Shown here piece after piece: positions 1 to 7,719 of a stretch of DNA of 10,945 nt. The stretch comes from SLRI01 sp036796215 (lineage in GTDB: Bacteria > Pseudomonadota > Alphaproteobacteria > Geminicoccales > Geminicoccaceae), in assembly GCA_036796215.1 (NCBI GenBank), contig DAIRDJ010000158.1, forward strand, positions 1-10,945, given 5' to 3'. Numbering within the stretch: position 1 is the first letter of the stretch; each line of letters begins with the position of its first letter. The notes under the pieces are model-generated. The model was not told the origin of the DNA. It ran no database searches and saw nothing but the letters and a program-made list of their open reading frames with translations. Position numbers and translations under genes: made by a program.

Positions 1-1306
1 TGGTCTTGTAGACGTCCTTGAGGACCGAGTAGCCGCCGCACATGTCGCCGTAGAGGGTGGCGTAGCCGACCGACATCTCGGACTTGTTGCCGGTGGTCAG
101 CACCATCGAGCCCAGCTTGTTGGAGACGGCCATCAAGATCATGCCGCGGATGCGGGACTGGATGTTCTCTTCGGTGATGTCGGGCGGACGGTCGCCGAAG
201 AGGGGGGCGAGCACGGTCTTGAAGGCCTCGAAGGCGGGCTCGATTTCGACCGTGTCGAGCTGAATGCCGAGGAGGTCCGCCGATTCCCAGGCGTCCTCGA
301 GGCTGTCGGTCGAGGTATAGCGCGACGGCATCATCAGCGCGTGCACCCGTTCGGGGCCGAGCGCGTCGGCGGCGACGGCGGCCGAGAGGCCGGAATCGAC
401 GCCGCCCGAGAGGCCGAGGACGACACCCGGAAAGCCGTTCTTGTGGACGTAGTCGCGCAGGCCCAGGACCATGGCACGGTAGATGGCCTCGAGCTCCTCG
501 GGCGGCCTGGTCAGCTGTCGGTCGCCCATGGGCTGCCAGCCTCGGTCGTCGTGGGTCCAGGTGGTGAGGAGGAGGGCCGGCTCGAACCAGGCAGCTTGGG
601 CCACGAGCCGGCGGTCGGCGTCGAGGACGAAGGAGGCGCCGTCGAAGACCAGCTCGTCCTGGCCGCCGACGAGGTTGAGGTAGAGGAGCGGCAGGCCGGT
701 CTCGGTGACGCGGGCCACGGCGTGCTGCAGGCGGGTGTCCTGCTTGCCCGCCTCGAAGGGCGAGCCGTTGATGACGAGCAGGAGCTCGGCCCCGCTCTCC
801 TCGAGCCCCTCGGCGACGTCGGGGACCCACATGTCCTCGCAGACCATGGCACCGATGCGGACGAGGCCGCCGTCCAAGAGATCGAGGCGCAGGGGTCCGG
901 GGACAGGTCCTGCCGCAAACACGCGCTTTTCGTCGAAGACGCCGTAGTTCGGCAGCTCGTGCTTGGCCCGCCGGCCCTTGATCTCGCCGCCGGCCAGGAG
1001 GAAGGCGCCGTTATAGGGTCGCTCCTTGCCCTCGGCCCAGGGGGCGCCGAGGAGGATGGCCGGACCGCCTTTGGCCGTGGCGGCGGCGAGCCGGTCGAGA
1101 AGGGCGGCACTGCGCTCGAGCAGGGCCGGTTTCAAAACGAGGTCCTCGAGCGGGTAGCCGGTCAGCACCAGCTCCGGGAAGACGACGAGATCGGCCCCGG
1201 CCTCGGCAGCCTCGGCCCAGAGGCCCTCGATCAGGGCGAGGTTGCCGTCGAGGTCGCCGACGGTCGGGTTGCACTGGGCGAGCGCGATGGTGAGCTGGGC
1301 AGGCAA
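1..1306 (-). CDS. nadE: Glutamine-dependent NAD+ synthetase (C-terminus cut off by window edge)
   Basis: Catalyses the last step of NAD biosynthesis, amidating nicotinic acid adenine dinucleotide with ATP and ammonia taken from glutamine; cytoplasmic. About 435 residues are visible. The N-terminal nitrilase-type glutaminase domain shows its Glu-Lys-Cys triad at E45 (FPELVLTGY), K115 (AKHELPNYG) and C156 (AMVCEDMW). The C-terminal synthetase domain begins with the PP-loop SGGVDSG at residues 300-306, followed by MPSRYTS, the TTGNKSE motif and YGDMCGGY. Two-domain NadE proteins are usually about 540-560 residues, so roughly the last 110 lie beyond base 1. The chosen start is TTG at 1306-1304, because no ATG precedes the conserved IALAQCNPTVGD and a GAGGA lies 9 bases upstream. 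It is divergent from the LysR gene across 126 bp. Identification is firm; the start is less so. Confidence 0.96.
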   Translation of the reverse strand, partial: MPAQLTIALAQCNPTVGDLDGNLALIEGLWAEAAEAGADLVVFPELVLTGYPLEDLVLKPALLERSAALLDRLAAATAKGGPAILLGAPWAEGKERPYNGAFLLAGGEIKGRRAKHELPNYGVFDEKRVFAAGPVPGPLRLDLLDGGLVRIGAMVCEDMWVPDVAEGLEESGAELLLVINGSPFEAGKQDTRLQHAVARVTETGLPLLYLNLVGGQDELVFDGASFVLDADRRLVAQAAWFEPALLLTTWTHDDRGWQPMGDRQLTRPPEELEAIYRAMVLGLRDYVHKNGFPGVVLGLSGGVDSGLSAAVAADALGPERVHALMMPSRYTSTDSLEDAWESADLLGIQLDTVEIEPAFEAFKTVLAPLFGDRPPDITEENIQSRIRGMILMAVSNKLGSMVLTTGNKSEMSVGYATLYGDMCGGYSVLKDVYKT

Positions 1307-1432
1307 TAGCGGAGGTCCTCGGCTTGGGTCACGAATCTGTTGACCGGCGACACCCGGGTCCAGCTATGTCTAGCGGTGCGTCCGGCAACGCGCCAGCCGG
1401 CTGCTGAAAGCCGGAAGAACGAGGAACGCCCG
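1307..1432. promoter_or_regulatory. Divergent intergenic region between nadE and the LysR gene
   Basis: These 126 bases separate two divergently read genes, so they should hold both promoters. On the plus strand a TTGACC at 1340-1345 is followed after 19 bases by TATGTC at 1365-1370, a passable but weak sigma70-like pair for the regulator. LysR-type regulators commonly bind in such a divergent region, but I could not point to a clear interrupted dyad. The promoter assignment is inference. Confidence 0.35.
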
Positions 1433-2353
1433 TTGGACCGCATCTTGAGCATGGAGGTCTTCGTCAAGGTGGCGCAGGCCGGCAGCCTCTCGGCCGCAGC
1501 GCAGGCGCTGGGCTTCTCGAAGTCGACGGTGAGCAAGCATCTCTCGGCATTGGAGGAGCATCTGGGTGTGCTCCTGATCAACCGGACGACTCGGCGCCTG
1601 TCGCTCACCGAGCTCGGTCTCGCCTATCGCGACCATGCCGAGCGGATCCTGGCCGAGATCGAGGCGACCGAGCTCGCGATCCAGGAGCACACGGTCGAGC
1701 CCAAGGGCCGGCTCAAGGTGAGTGCGCCGATGAGCTTCGGCATCCAGCATCTGGCACCGCTACTGCCGAGCTTCATGACCGCCCATCCGAGGGTCGAGGT
1801 CGACCTTTCGCTCGACGACCGGCGGATCGATCTGATCGAGGATGGGTTCGACGTCGCGATTCGCATCGGCAAGCTCGAGGACAGCACGCTGATCGCCAAG
1901 CGGCTGGCGTCGGTGCATTTCGTCTGTGCCGCGGCCGACCGCTACCTCGACCGGCACCGGCCGATCGGGCTGCCGGAAGACCTCGCTGGCCACAACTGCC
2001 TGCGCTACACGCTCGGCCGGCAGCTCAGCGAGTGGCATTTTGCGCGTGGCGACGAGCCTGTGGCAGTGAAGGTCGCGGGCACGCTGCTCGCCAACAACGG
2101 CGATGCGCTGCGCCAGGCGGCGGTGGGTGGGCTGGGGGTGATCTACCAGCCGGTCTTCATCATCGACGCCGATCTCGGCAGCGGGCGGCTCAGGCCCCTG
2201 CTCCAGGACTGGCGGACGCCGACCATCGACATCCACGCGGTCTTTCCCGAGCAGCGCCGGCTGCAGCCCAAGCTCCGCCGCTTCGTGGACTACCTCGCCG
2301 ATGCCTTCCGGCGGCCGGATATCTGGCCGTGTGCGGCGGGGGTCACCTCGTGA
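1433..2353 (+). CDS. LysR-family transcriptional regulator
   Basis: A 306-residue DNA-binding regulator, the normal LysR length. The winged helix-turn-helix occupies about residues 4-62, with the recognition region around GSLSAAAQALGFSKSTVSKH (17-36) and the linker NRTTRRLSLTE. The C-terminal part is a periplasmic-binding-protein-like effector domain, with typical PMSFG, IDLIEDGFDVAIRIG and GLGVIYQP stretches. I chose the TTG at 1433 because GAGGAA lies 6 bases upstream and the protein then starts MDRILSMEVF. An in-frame ATG at 1340 would add 31 residues of unlikely sequence, and ATG at 1451 is an alternative. The stop codon overlaps the GTG of the next gene (GTGA), so the dehydrogenase is the most likely target. 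The effector is unknown, perhaps an amino acid. Confidence 0.93.
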   Translation: MDRILSMEVFVKVAQAGSLSAAAQALGFSKSTVSKHLSALEEHLGVLLINRTTRRLSLTELGLAYRDHAERILAEIEATELAIQEHTVEPKGRLKVSAPMSFGIQHLAPLLPSFMTAHPRVEVDLSLDDRRIDLIEDGFDVAIRIGKLEDSTLIAKRLASVHFVCAAADRYLDRHRPIGLPEDLAGHNCLRYTLGRQLSEWHFARGDEPVAVKVAGTLLANNGDALRQAAVGGLGVIYQPVFIIDADLGSGRLRPLLQDWRTPTIDIHAVFPEQRRLQPKLRRFVDYLADAFRRPDIWPCAAGVTS

Positions 2354-3621
2354 CGGGGGCGCAGAGCGACGTTCTGGTGATCGGTGCAGGCATCGTTGGT
2401 CTCGCCTGCGCGCTCTTTCTGCAGGAGGACGGCCATGCCGTGACGCTGGTCGATCCGGCGCGACCGGGCAGCGGCACGTCCTCTGGCAATGCCGGGATCA
2501 TCAGCGTGGGCTCGGTGGCACCGATCGTCACCCGGGCCACGCTCAAGGCGGTGCCCGGCATGCTGGCCAACCCGGCGGGGCCGCTCAAGGTGCGCTGGCG
2601 TCATCTGCCGAGCCTCGCCCCCTGGCTCGTGCGGGCGGCGCTGGCGACCCGGGCTGTGACGGTCGAGCGGGCGACGGTGGGCATCCAGGCGCTGGCCAGC
2701 CGGGCCATTCGCGCGCATGAGCTGCTCGTCCAGCGGGCCGGGGCCGGCGAGCTCTGGCGCTCGAAGGGCTGGCTCAAGGTGGCGCTCGATCGGGCCGCTC
2801 TCGACCGCTATCTGACCGACGAGACACCGGGGCTCGACCGCTTCGGCCTCGCCTACGAGGTGCTGGAGCGCGATGCCGTCCACGACCTCGAGCCCGGCCT
2901 TTCGAGCGAGGTGGCGGGCGGGCTCTGGCTCACCTGCAACCGCGAGATCAGCCATCCGCAGGCCTATAGCGACCGGCTGGCAGCGCTTTTCTTCGAGCGC
3001 GGCGGCCGGCAGGAGCAGCGGCTGGTCCGCGGCCTCGCCAAGGCCGACGGCAAGGTCAAAGGCGTGCTCACCAATGACGGCACGCTCGAGGCGCAAAGGG
3101 TGGTGATTGCCGCCGGCGCCTTCTCGGCCGGGCTCGCGGCCGAGGCTGGCCACAAGGTGCCGCTCGAGACCGAGCGCGGCTACCATCTGATGCTGCAGCC
3201 CGGTGCCACGGCCGAGGGCCGGCCGCTGCTCGGTCGTCCGGTCTATTGCATCGACCCGGGCTTTCTTTTGGTGCCGATGGATCACGGCCTCCGGCTGACG
3301 AGCGGCGTCGAGCTGGCATCAAAGGAGGCGCCGCCCGATTTTCGCATCCCGCGTCGCCTGCTGCCGATCGCCCGGCGCTATCTGCCCGGGCTGGCGGAAG
3401 AGGTGGTCAGCGAGTGGCAGGGTTGCCGCCCGTCCTTGCCCGACAGCCTGCCGGTGATCGGCCGGAGCCGCCGCCATCCCAACGTGCTCTTCGCCTTCGG
3501 CCATCAGCATCTGGGGCTGACGCTCGGGCCGGTCACCGGGCGGATCATCGCGGATCTGGTGGCGGGCCGTGATCCGGGGCTGGATCTTTCGCTCTATGCG
3601 CCGGATCGGCGGTTCTGGTGA
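2350..3621 (+). CDS. FAD-dependent amine / D-amino-acid dehydrogenase, DadA-like
   Basis: A 423-residue flavoprotein of the DAO/DadA family, which oxidises D-amino acids or related amines to keto acids and passes electrons to the respiratory chain. The N-terminal Rossmann fold has DVLVIGAGIVGLA (GxGxxG at residues 12-17) and ends in an acidic residue, D35, that would bind the FAD ribose. GTSSGNAGIIS follows, as in DadA. The middle substrate domain contains ETERGYHLML, and the C-terminal FAD motif is HQHLGLTLGPVTGRIIADL. The start is GTG at 2350, four bases inside the LysR gene. Reading further upstream in the same frame only gives sequence antiparallel in character to LysR. No transporter or racemase is nearby, so the substrate cannot be told; glycine or hydroxyproline oxidase activity is possible. 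It converges on the HEPN-like gene with a 13-bp gap. Confidence 0.88.
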   Translation: MTGAQSDVLVIGAGIVGLACALFLQEDGHAVTLVDPARPGSGTSSGNAGIISVGSVAPIVTRATLKAVPGMLANPAGPLKVRWRHLPSLAPWLVRAALATRAVTVERATVGIQALASRAIRAHELLVQRAGAGELWRSKGWLKVALDRAALDRYLTDETPGLDRFGLAYEVLERDAVHDLEPGLSSEVAGGLWLTCNREISHPQAYSDRLAALFFERGGRQEQRLVRGLAKADGKVKGVLTNDGTLEAQRVVIAAGAFSAGLAAEAGHKVPLETERGYHLMLQPGATAEGRPLLGRPVYCIDPGFLLVPMDHGLRLTSGVELASKEAPPDFRIPRRLLPIARRYLPGLAEEVVSEWQGCRPSLPDSLPVIGRSRRHPNVLFAFGHQHLGLTLGPVTGRIIADLVAGRDPGLDLSLYAPDRRFW

Positions 3622-3634
3622 GGCGGCCGGCAGT

Positions 3635-4096
3635 TCAAGCGCGGCGGCGGAGCAGGAGTTGGATGGCGAAGGCCCGGCGGTCGCGCCTGGGGCTTTTTTG
3701 CAGGAGCTGCAGCGCCAAGTCGGCCTGGTCGATGATCTCCAGGGCTTCCGCACGGGTGAAACGCACGAGCGGGTCGTAATCCGCCGCGTGACGGCGTTCC
3801 TGCAACTCGATGAAGAGGATGGCACAGCGAACGATGGGCTCGGGAAAGCCGAGCTTTGCCGTGTTCTGGCAGGCCGTTCGCGCAAAGCCGTGCTCGATGG
3901 CGCGATAGGCCTGCAACCACGACTCGAGCGACCGATCCGCTCCTGTTCCGGCGAGCATATCGGCAGCATTTTTGGCGAAGCCGTGAAAGAGTGCATAATG
4001 GGCCGTGCTCACCGCACGCTTCAGATCGGCTTGTCGTGGCCGACGAGGCCCAACCTCGGCGAGACGCCGCGCTGTCTCCAGCAACTCGACGCTCAC
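3635..4096 (-). CDS. HEPN-like all-helical protein, second gene of a coupled pair
   Basis: A predicted cytoplasmic helical protein of 153 residues. Residues 24-39 (DLKRAVSTAHYALFHG) resemble the helix of HEPN proteins in which a basic residue precedes an aromatic A-Y/H-Y-A-x-F-H pattern. R27 and H33 form an RX5H, the spacing of the HEPN ribonuclease motif, but its position early in the fold makes a catalytic role uncertain. Further conserved-looking stretches are YRAIEHGFAR (64-73), ERRHAADYDP and a basic tail DRRAFAIQLLLRRRA. The start is GTG at 4096-4094, overlapping the stop of the 94-aa gene as GTGA, so translation is likely coupled. HEPN proteins are often RNase toxins or RNA-binding factors in defence and TA modules; the function here is inference. 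Confidence 0.72.
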   Translation of the reverse strand: MSVELLETARRLAEVGPRRPRQADLKRAVSTAHYALFHGFAKNAADMLAGTGADRSLESWLQAYRAIEHGFARTACQNTAKLGFPEPIVRCAILFIELQERRHAADYDPLVRFTRAEALEIIDQADLALQLLQKSPRRDRRAFAIQLLLRRRA

Positions 4097-4377
4097 GCGT
4101 AGCCCAGGACCTTTTGGGCTTCCTTGTAGTGGTGGCGGATGTGCGCAAAGCGCTCTTCACCGAGCTCGGCCAAGCGACCATGGACCTGGAACAGGAGGTC
4201 GGCGGTCACTTTGGGGTCGATCGGGTCTCCATCGGCCGCATACTCGACGTGAATGAAGAGCACGGGCTCACCCGCATGGTTCTGCCCCTCCTCGATCCTG
4301 AGCGCGCGGTAGCCCATCCGGCGCATGGCCGGGGCGATGATGCCCTCGATGGCGCTGGCGATCTCGGGTCTGATCAT
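4093..4377 (-). CDS. Small conserved-looking protein of unknown function, first gene of the HEPN pair
   Basis: A 94-residue acidic protein that I do not recognise. The ATG at 4377-4375 is preceded by a G-rich GGGGGA about 8 bases upstream. The sequence begins MIRPEIASAIEGIIAPAMRR, an amphipathic helix. A beta-like EPVLFIHVEYAADGDPIDP follows, then a long helix ending ERFAHIRHHYKEAQKVLGYA. It lacks the GSxARG...DxD signature of the MNT nucleotidyltransferases that usually partner HEPN toxins. Its stop overlaps the GTG of the HEPN-like gene, an arrangement typical of an antitoxin preceding a toxin. It could be the regulator or antidote of the HEPN-like protein; this rests on gene layout only. 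It is divergent from purQ. Confidence 0.7.
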   Translation of the reverse strand: MIRPEIASAIEGIIAPAMRRMGYRALRIEEGQNHAGEPVLFIHVEYAADGDPIDPKVTADLLFQVHGRLAELGEERFAHIRHHYKEAQKVLGYA

Positions 4378-4548
4378 GGGCTCATCCCCCACTGCGGCGA
4401 TTGGTCGTTCGAGGCTCAAGGATAGCACGCGCTGGCCGGATTGCGTAGCGGTGGCGTCGTTCAACCGCCGGATGGCTCGGCCGTTGCCTTGCGCCGGGGC
4501 CAGCCTGCGGCTAAGCCGCTGTCGGCAGCAAACCAGCATCGGCAGGCC
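4378..4548. promoter_or_regulatory. Divergent intergenic region upstream of purQ
   Basis: These 171 bases separate purQ from the oppositely read small-gene pair, so promoters for both operons should lie here. I found no convincing -35/-10 pair. At 4507-4519 there is a perfect inverted repeat, GCGGCT, one base, AGCCGC, which could be a short hairpin or protein site in the purQ leader. No PurR-type box was recognised. Confidence 0.3.
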
Positions 4549-5211
4549 ATGCGCGCGGCGGTGATTACCTTTCCGGGATCGAACTGCGATCGTGATCTCG
4601 CGGTCGCGATCGAGGCTGTGACGGGCAGGCCCGCGCTCAGGGTCTGGCACGGCGACACGACCCTGCCCGAGGTCGACCTCGTTGGCGTGCCGGGCGGCTT
4701 CTCCTACGGCGACTACCTGCGCTGCGGGGCGATCGCCTCACGCTCGCCGATCATGGCCGACGTGATCCGGCATGCCCGGTCGGGCGCCTACGTGCTCGGC
4801 ATCTGCAACGGCTTTCAGGTGCTGACCGAGGCGGGCCTGCTGCCGGGTGCCCTGATCCGCAACCAGAGCTTGAAGTTCGTCTGTCGCCACGTTCGGGTGC
4901 GGGTCGAGCGGGCGCACGGTGCGTTTACCGGCGGCTATGCGCCCTTGGCCGAGCTGTCGCTGCCGGTGGCCCACCACGACGGCAACTTCGTCATCGATCG
5001 GGACGGGCTCGCCCGGCTCGAGGGCGACGCCCGGGTGGCGTTCCGCTATCTGGACAATCCCAACGGCTCGCTGGCCGACATCGCGGGTGTCCTCTCGGAG
5101 AACCGGCGGGTGCTCGGCATGATGCCGCATCCCGAGCGGGCGATCGAGCCGGCGCTCGGCAGTGCGGACGGGCGCGCCCTTTTCCAGTCGCTCGTGGCGG
5201 AGCTCGTCTGA
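4549..5211 (+). CDS. purQ: Phosphoribosylformylglycinamidine synthase, glutaminase subunit
   Basis: PurQ hydrolyses glutamine and channels ammonia to PurL in the fourth step of de novo purine synthesis. The protein has 220 residues, the usual length. It opens MRAAVITFPGSNCDRD and carries GVPGGFSYGDYLRCGA. The class I glutamine amidotransferase nucleophile is C86 in LGICNGFQ, with H194 and E196 in MMPHPERA completing the triad. The start at ATG 4549 fits the family N-terminus; an upstream in-frame extension to 4441 is not family-like. A GGCAGG lies unusually close to the start, 2 bases away, so the ribosome site is weak. The stop overlaps the start of purL by one base (TGATG). Confidence 0.97.
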   Translation: MRAAVITFPGSNCDRDLAVAIEAVTGRPALRVWHGDTTLPEVDLVGVPGGFSYGDYLRCGAIASRSPIMADVIRHARSGAYVLGICNGFQVLTEAGLLPGALIRNQSLKFVCRHVRVRVERAHGAFTGGYAPLAELSLPVAHHDGNFVIDRDGLARLEGDARVAFRYLDNPNGSLADIAGVLSENRRVLGMMPHPERAIEPALGSADGRALFQSLVAELV

Positions 5212-7406
5212 TGGCGATCACGGTCGAGCTGCTCGAGCGGCACGGGCTGACCAGTGAGGATCTCGGTCGGATCGAGGCGATCCTCGGCCGCGCGCCGACG
5301 CTGGTCGAGCTCGGCATCTTCTCGGTCATGTGGTCCGAGCACTGCTCCTACAAGAGCTCGAGGATCCATCTCGGCAAGTTCCCAACCAAGGCCCCCTGGG
5401 TGGTGCAGGGCCCGGGCGAGAATGCCGGGGTGATCGATATCGGCGACGGCAAGGTCTGTGTGTTCAAGATGGAGAGCCACAACCACCCGTCGTTCATCGA
5501 GCCCTACCAGGGGGCGGCCACGGGCGTGGGCGGCATTCTGCGTGATGTCTTCACCATGGGGGCGCGGCCGGTCGCCCTTCTCAATGCGTTGCGCTTCGGC
5601 GAGCCCGCGCATCCCAAGACCCGGCATCTGGTCGAAGGCGTGGTGGCCGGGATCGGCGGCTATGGCAATTGCGTCGGCGTGCCGACGGTGGGCGGCGAGT
5701 GCACCTTCCACCGGGCCTATAACGGCAACATCCTGGTCAATGCGATGGCGGTGGGTGTGGCGGAGGCCGACAAGGTCTTCTATGCCAAGGCCGGCGGCAT
5801 CGGCAATCCGGTGCTCTATGTGGGGGCGAAGACCGGCCGGGACGGCATCCACGGGGCGACGATGGCCTCGGCCGAGTTCTCGGAATCCCGTGAGGCGGAG
5901 CGGCCGACCGTGCAGGTGGGTGACCCCTTCACCGAGAAGCTGTTGATCGAGGCCTGCCTCGAGCTGATGGCGACCGACGTGATCGTCGCCATTCAGGACA
6001 TGGGGGCGGCGGGGCTGACCTCGTCCTCGTTCGAGATGGCGTCACGCGGCGAGTGCGGGATCGAGATGGTGCTCGATGCCGTGCCTTGCCGTGAAGAGGG
6101 CATGACGCCTTACGAGATCATGCTGTCGGAGAGCCAGGAGCGGATGCTGATGGTGACCCGGGCCGGTCGCGAGGCCGAGGCCATGGCGGTCTTCCAGAAA
6201 TGGGAGCTCGATTGCGCCGTGGTCGGCCGGGTGACCGATACCGGCCGGATGGTGCTGACCTGGCAGGGTGACGTGGTGGCGGACGTGCCGGTGGCGCCGG
6301 TGGCCGGCGCCTCGCCGGTGCTCGAGCGGCCCTACGTCAAGACACCGCCGCCGGTCCCGCTGCCCGACGTCGAGCCGCAGGGCCTGGGCTCGGCCGACCA
6401 GCTCTTGTTGCGGCTGCTGGGCCTGCCCGATCTGGCGAGCAAGCGCTGGATCTTCGAGCAGTACGACCACATGGTGATGGCCGATACGGTGATGCTGCCG
6501 GGCTTCGGCGATGCCGCGGTGGTGCGCGTGCACGGCACAGGGCGCGGCCTGGCGCTGACCACCGACTGCACGCCGCGCTATTGTGCCGGCGATCCCTTCC
6601 GGGGTGGCATGCAGGCGGTGGCCGAGGCCTGGCGCAATCTGACGGCGGTGGGTGCCAGGCCGCTGGCGATCACCAACTGCCTGAATTTCGGCAATCCCGA
6701 GCGGCCGCGGATCATGGGCCAGCTGGTCGGCTGCATCGAGGGCATGGCCGCGGCCTGCAAGGCGCTCGATTTCCCGGTCGTCTCGGGCAATGTCTCGCTC
6801 TACAACGAGACCGACGGCCGTGCCATCCTGCCGACCCCCAATGTCGGCGGGGTCGGCCTCGTCGCGGATATCGACCGGCTGGTCGGGCTGCGTTTCGCGG
6901 CCCCGGGGCTCGTCCTGGTCCTGGTGGGCGAGGCGCAGGGCTGGCTCGGCGGCTCCCTGCTCTGGCAGCAGGTGCTCGGTCGCGACGACGGTGCCCCGCC
7001 GCCGGTCAGGCTTGCCGTCGAGCGGCGCAATGGCGATACGGTGCGCGGGCTGATCGGTGCTGGTCTGGTCGAGGCCTGTCACGACCTCGCCGATGGCGGT
7101 CTTGCCGTCGCCGTTGCCGAGATGTGTCTCGTGAGCGGCATCGGTGCCGCGGTGACGGTGCCGAGCGAGGCGCCGGCCGCGATCACCTGGCTCTTCGGCG
7201 AGGATCAGGCACGCTATCTCTTGGCCGTCGCACCGGGCAGGGAGCGCGCCGTGCTGCGTCAGCTCCGCGACGCCGGGGTCGTGGCGCGCTCCATTGGCCG
7301 GACCGGCGGCGACGCGTTGACGCTCGGCAAGGCACCCGCCATATCGCTGGAGATCCTGCGGCGGCGAGCCGAAGGCTGGCTGCCGGATTACATGGCCGGC
7401 GCCTGA
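5211..7406 (+). CDS. purL: Phosphoribosylformylglycinamidine synthase, synthetase subunit (small-type PurL)
   Basis: The ATP-dependent synthetase that converts FGAR to FGAM with ammonia from PurQ. At 731 residues it is the small bacterial type without a fused glutaminase domain. It shows the catalytic region MWSEHCSYKSSR with H44, then the nucleotide-binding GPGENAGVIDIGDG. ESHNHPS follows (H90, H92), then YQGAATGVGGILRD and the DMGAAGLTSSSFEM loop. The second AIRS-like half includes ITNCLNFGNPE, VSGNVSLYNE and CHDLADGGLAVA. It starts at ATG 5211, overlapping the purQ stop, so the subunits are probably made in step. Small PurL enzymes work as a complex with PurQ and PurS; purS is not in this window. 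The downstream bolA follows after 31 bp, probably in the same operon. Confidence 0.98.
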   Translation: MAITVELLERHGLTSEDLGRIEAILGRAPTLVELGIFSVMWSEHCSYKSSRIHLGKFPTKAPWVVQGPGENAGVIDIGDGKVCVFKMESHNHPSFIEPYQGAATGVGGILRDVFTMGARPVALLNALRFGEPAHPKTRHLVEGVVAGIGGYGNCVGVPTVGGECTFHRAYNGNILVNAMAVGVAEADKVFYAKAGGIGNPVLYVGAKTGRDGIHGATMASAEFSESREAERPTVQVGDPFTEKLLIEACLELMATDVIVAIQDMGAAGLTSSSFEMASRGECGIEMVLDAVPCREEGMTPYEIMLSESQERMLMVTRAGREAEAMAVFQKWELDCAVVGRVTDTGRMVLTWQGDVVADVPVAPVAGASPVLERPYVKTPPPVPLPDVEPQGLGSADQLLLRLLGLPDLASKRWIFEQYDHMVMADTVMLPGFGDAAVVRVHGTGRGLALTTDCTPRYCAGDPFRGGMQAVAEAWRNLTAVGARPLAITNCLNFGNPERPRIMGQLVGCIEGMAAACKALDFPVVSGNVSLYNETDGRAILPTPNVGGVGLVADIDRLVGLRFAAPGLVLVLVGEAQGWLGGSLLWQQVLGRDDGAPPPVRLAVERRNGDTVRGLIGAGLVEACHDLADGGLAVAVAEMCLVSGIGAAVTVPSEAPAAITWLFGEDQARYLLAVAPGRERAVLRQLRDAGVVARSIGRTGGDALTLGKAPAISLEILRRRAEGWLPDYMAGA

Positions 7407-7437
7407 GCACGATGGCCGAAGGTTTGGAGAGCATGCG

Positions 7438-7671
7438 ATGCCGATGAGTGCCAGCGAGATCGAAGAGGCCATCAAGTCGGCCCTGCCGGATGCCGAGGTG
7501 GTGATCGAGGATCTCGCCGGTGACGGGGATCACTATCGCGCCACGGTGGTCTCCAGGGCCTTTGCCGGCATGCCCCGCGTGCGCCAGCACCAGCTGGTCT
7601 ATGAGGCGCTGGGCGGCCGCATGGGCGGCACGCTGCATGCCCTGGCACTCACCACCAAGACACCCAACTGA
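7438..7671 (+). CDS. BolA-family protein (IbaG/YrbA-like)
   Basis: A 77-residue BolA-fold protein. BolA proteins pair with CGFS glutaredoxins to hold or pass on [2Fe-2S] clusters. It begins MPMSASEIEEAIKSALPDAE, has the loop GDGDHYRATVVS with H32, then the signature FAGMPRVRQHQLVYEALGGRM and the near-invariant histidine H67 in LHALALTT. The RxRQHQLVYEAL form and H32 fit the IbaG group rather than classical BolA. ATG 7438 is preferred over ATG 7444 because GGAGA sits 7 bases before it. It lies 31 bp after purL and 48 bp before the glutaredoxin gene, and that neighbour supports the assigned role. Confidence 0.94.
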   Translation: MPMSASEIEEAIKSALPDAEVVIEDLAGDGDHYRATVVSRAFAGMPRVRQHQLVYEALGGRMGGTLHALALTTKTPN

Positions 7672-7719
7672 GGTGTTCGCGGCCGACCGCCGCTATCCTC
7701 GAGCTTCCGGGAGACCATC

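Noticed and set aside
341..1309. Long plus-strand open frame of 322 codons
   Set aside because: It lies antisense to nadE, has low-complexity G/E/A-rich sequence without family motifs, and arises from high GC. The minus-strand reading shows the full NadE motifs.
2032..2349. N-terminal extension of the DadA-like protein
   Set aside because: The frame stays open inside the LysR gene, but the extension is not family-like. The FAD motif begins about 8 residues after the GTG at 2350.
2290..3285. Long minus-strand open frame antisense to the DadA-like gene
   Set aside because: The composition is rich in R, H and A and no domain can be seen; the opposite strand has clear FAD-binding motifs.
4378..4650. 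N-terminal extension of the 94-aa protein and of PurQ across their intergenic region
   Set aside because: Both frames remain open by chance. The added sequence is basic and repetitive, and the ATGs at 4377 and 4549 give better-formed N-termini.
6042..7475. 477-codon minus-strand open frame antisense to purL
   Set aside because: PurL motifs run throughout the plus strand; the antisense product looks like codon-bias shadow (H/R/Q/A-rich).
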